From assembly GCA_007123625.1 (NCBI GenBank), contig SKKS01000293.1, positions 1 through 5,500 on the forward strand: a stretch of DNA of 5,500 nucleotides, read 5' to 3'. Below, in pieces: positions 5,158 through 5,500 of this stretch. The translations under genes and the position numbers were made by a program. Numbering within the stretch: position 1 is the first letter of the stretch; every line of letters starts with the position of its first letter. The notes below the pieces were generated by a model that saw only the letters and a list, made by a program, of their open reading frames with translations, was not told the DNA's origin and searched no databases. Source of the DNA: Paracoccaceae bacterium (GTDB lineage Bacteria; Pseudomonadota; Alphaproteobacteria; Rhodobacterales; Rhodobacteraceae).

Positions 5158-5500
5158 TCAATCTTTCGCCGCATCCACGGACACTGCGCGTGCCTGCCGT
5201 CGTGCGCGCCGCCGTTGCAGGCGCGCGTGATTCAGCCTGCGCAGGGTGCCCACTGGCCAGTAGCCGAGTTCGGACAGCCAGTAGGCCAGCCATGCCCGTC
5301 CGCGAACCCCATGCGCGGTGACCGGCGCGCCGACGTGCTTGAAGTAGTGACCCGCATCCAGCGCCCGGTGGGCAAGGTGATCGCCGAACTGCGAGTATTT
5401 CAATCCCTCTGTCGGGGCATGGATGCGGCGGTGCAAGCCGAGACTCTCGGCCCCTTCGATCGCAAGTGTATAGGCAAGTGGTCCGGTCGTGGCGAACACA
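5158..5500 (-). CDS. Unidentified protein, C-terminal part; possibly a GT32-like glycosyltransferase
   Basis: The frame runs in from beyond 5500 and ends TGA at 5158-5160, leaving about 113 residues. A GTG at the very edge (5497-5499) is probably internal. The visible start, VFATTGPLAYTLAIEGA, resembles the TGP-containing segment near the C-terminus of GT32 sugar transferases (capsule or mannosyl-type), but the DXD catalytic motif would lie outside the window and cannot be checked. The middle part (YSQFGDHLAHRALDAGHYFKHVG) is rich in His and aromatic residues. No membrane helix is evident, and the end is very basic (RRLNHARLQRRRARRQAR), as in proteins lying against the membrane or binding nucleic acid. 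The function should be treated as unknown. Confidence 0.55.
   Translation of the reverse strand, partial: VFATTGPLAYTLAIEGAESLGLHRRIHAPTEGLKYSQFGDHLAHRALDAGHYFKHVGAPVTAHGVRGRAWLAYWLSELGYWPVGTLRRLNHARLQRRRARRQARAVSVDAAKD

Noticed and set aside
3939..5321. A 460-codon open frame on the + strand opposite the aminopeptidase gene
   Set aside because: It mirrors the codons of a conserved peptidase, has no domain of its own and no convincing ribosome binding site, and runs into the coding region of the next - strand gene.

Overview
The window looks like an ordinary chromosomal segment from a high-GC alphaproteobacterium, most likely of the order Rhodobacterales (the Rhodobacter / Paracoccus / roseobacter group). 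Three things point there. The cytochrome c maturation genes run ccmC-ccmD-ccmG with stop/start overlaps, like the helC-orf52-helX order of Rhodobacter capsulatus. A second, short FtsH-type protease is present. Stem-loop elements of a type I recall from Rhodobacterales intergenic regions also occur. This assignment is by family resemblance, not by a database search.

Layout. Positions 1-1044 (+ strand) hold the 3' end of a ccm operon: the C-terminal half of CcmC, the small CcmD, and the periplasmic thioredoxin-like CcmG. Together they move heme to the periplasm and supply reductant for its attachment to c-type cytochromes. A 130-bp convergent gap (1045-1174) carries a stem-loop element ending in a T-tract, which should terminate the ccm transcript. 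Positions 1175-2992 (- strand) encode a complete FtsH/Yme1-type membrane AAA+ zinc protease. The 289-bp gap upstream of it (2993-3281) is the richest non-coding stretch. From the ftsH start outward it holds a Shine-Dalgarno site, a 14-bp perfect palindrome with a competing hairpin, a full match to the FNR/FnrL box consensus, an alternating purine-pyrimidine GC tract, and a second copy of the stem-loop element just downstream of the next gene. Positions 3282-5105 (- strand) encode a full-length, catalytically intact Xaa-Pro aminopeptidase. After a 52-bp gap, 5158-5500 (- strand) is the C-terminal part of a gene I cannot identify firmly; it may be a GT32-type glycosyltransferase.

How the parts fit. 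All identified products are housekeeping: heme handling and cytochrome c biogenesis, membrane protein quality control, and peptide turnover. I see no mobile element, CRISPR array, tRNA, rRNA or defence system, and no candidate for a novel multi-gene system. The two observations most worth following are regulatory: the FNR-type box placed to control the FtsH paralog, and the repeated stem-loop element at the 3' ends of two unrelated genes.
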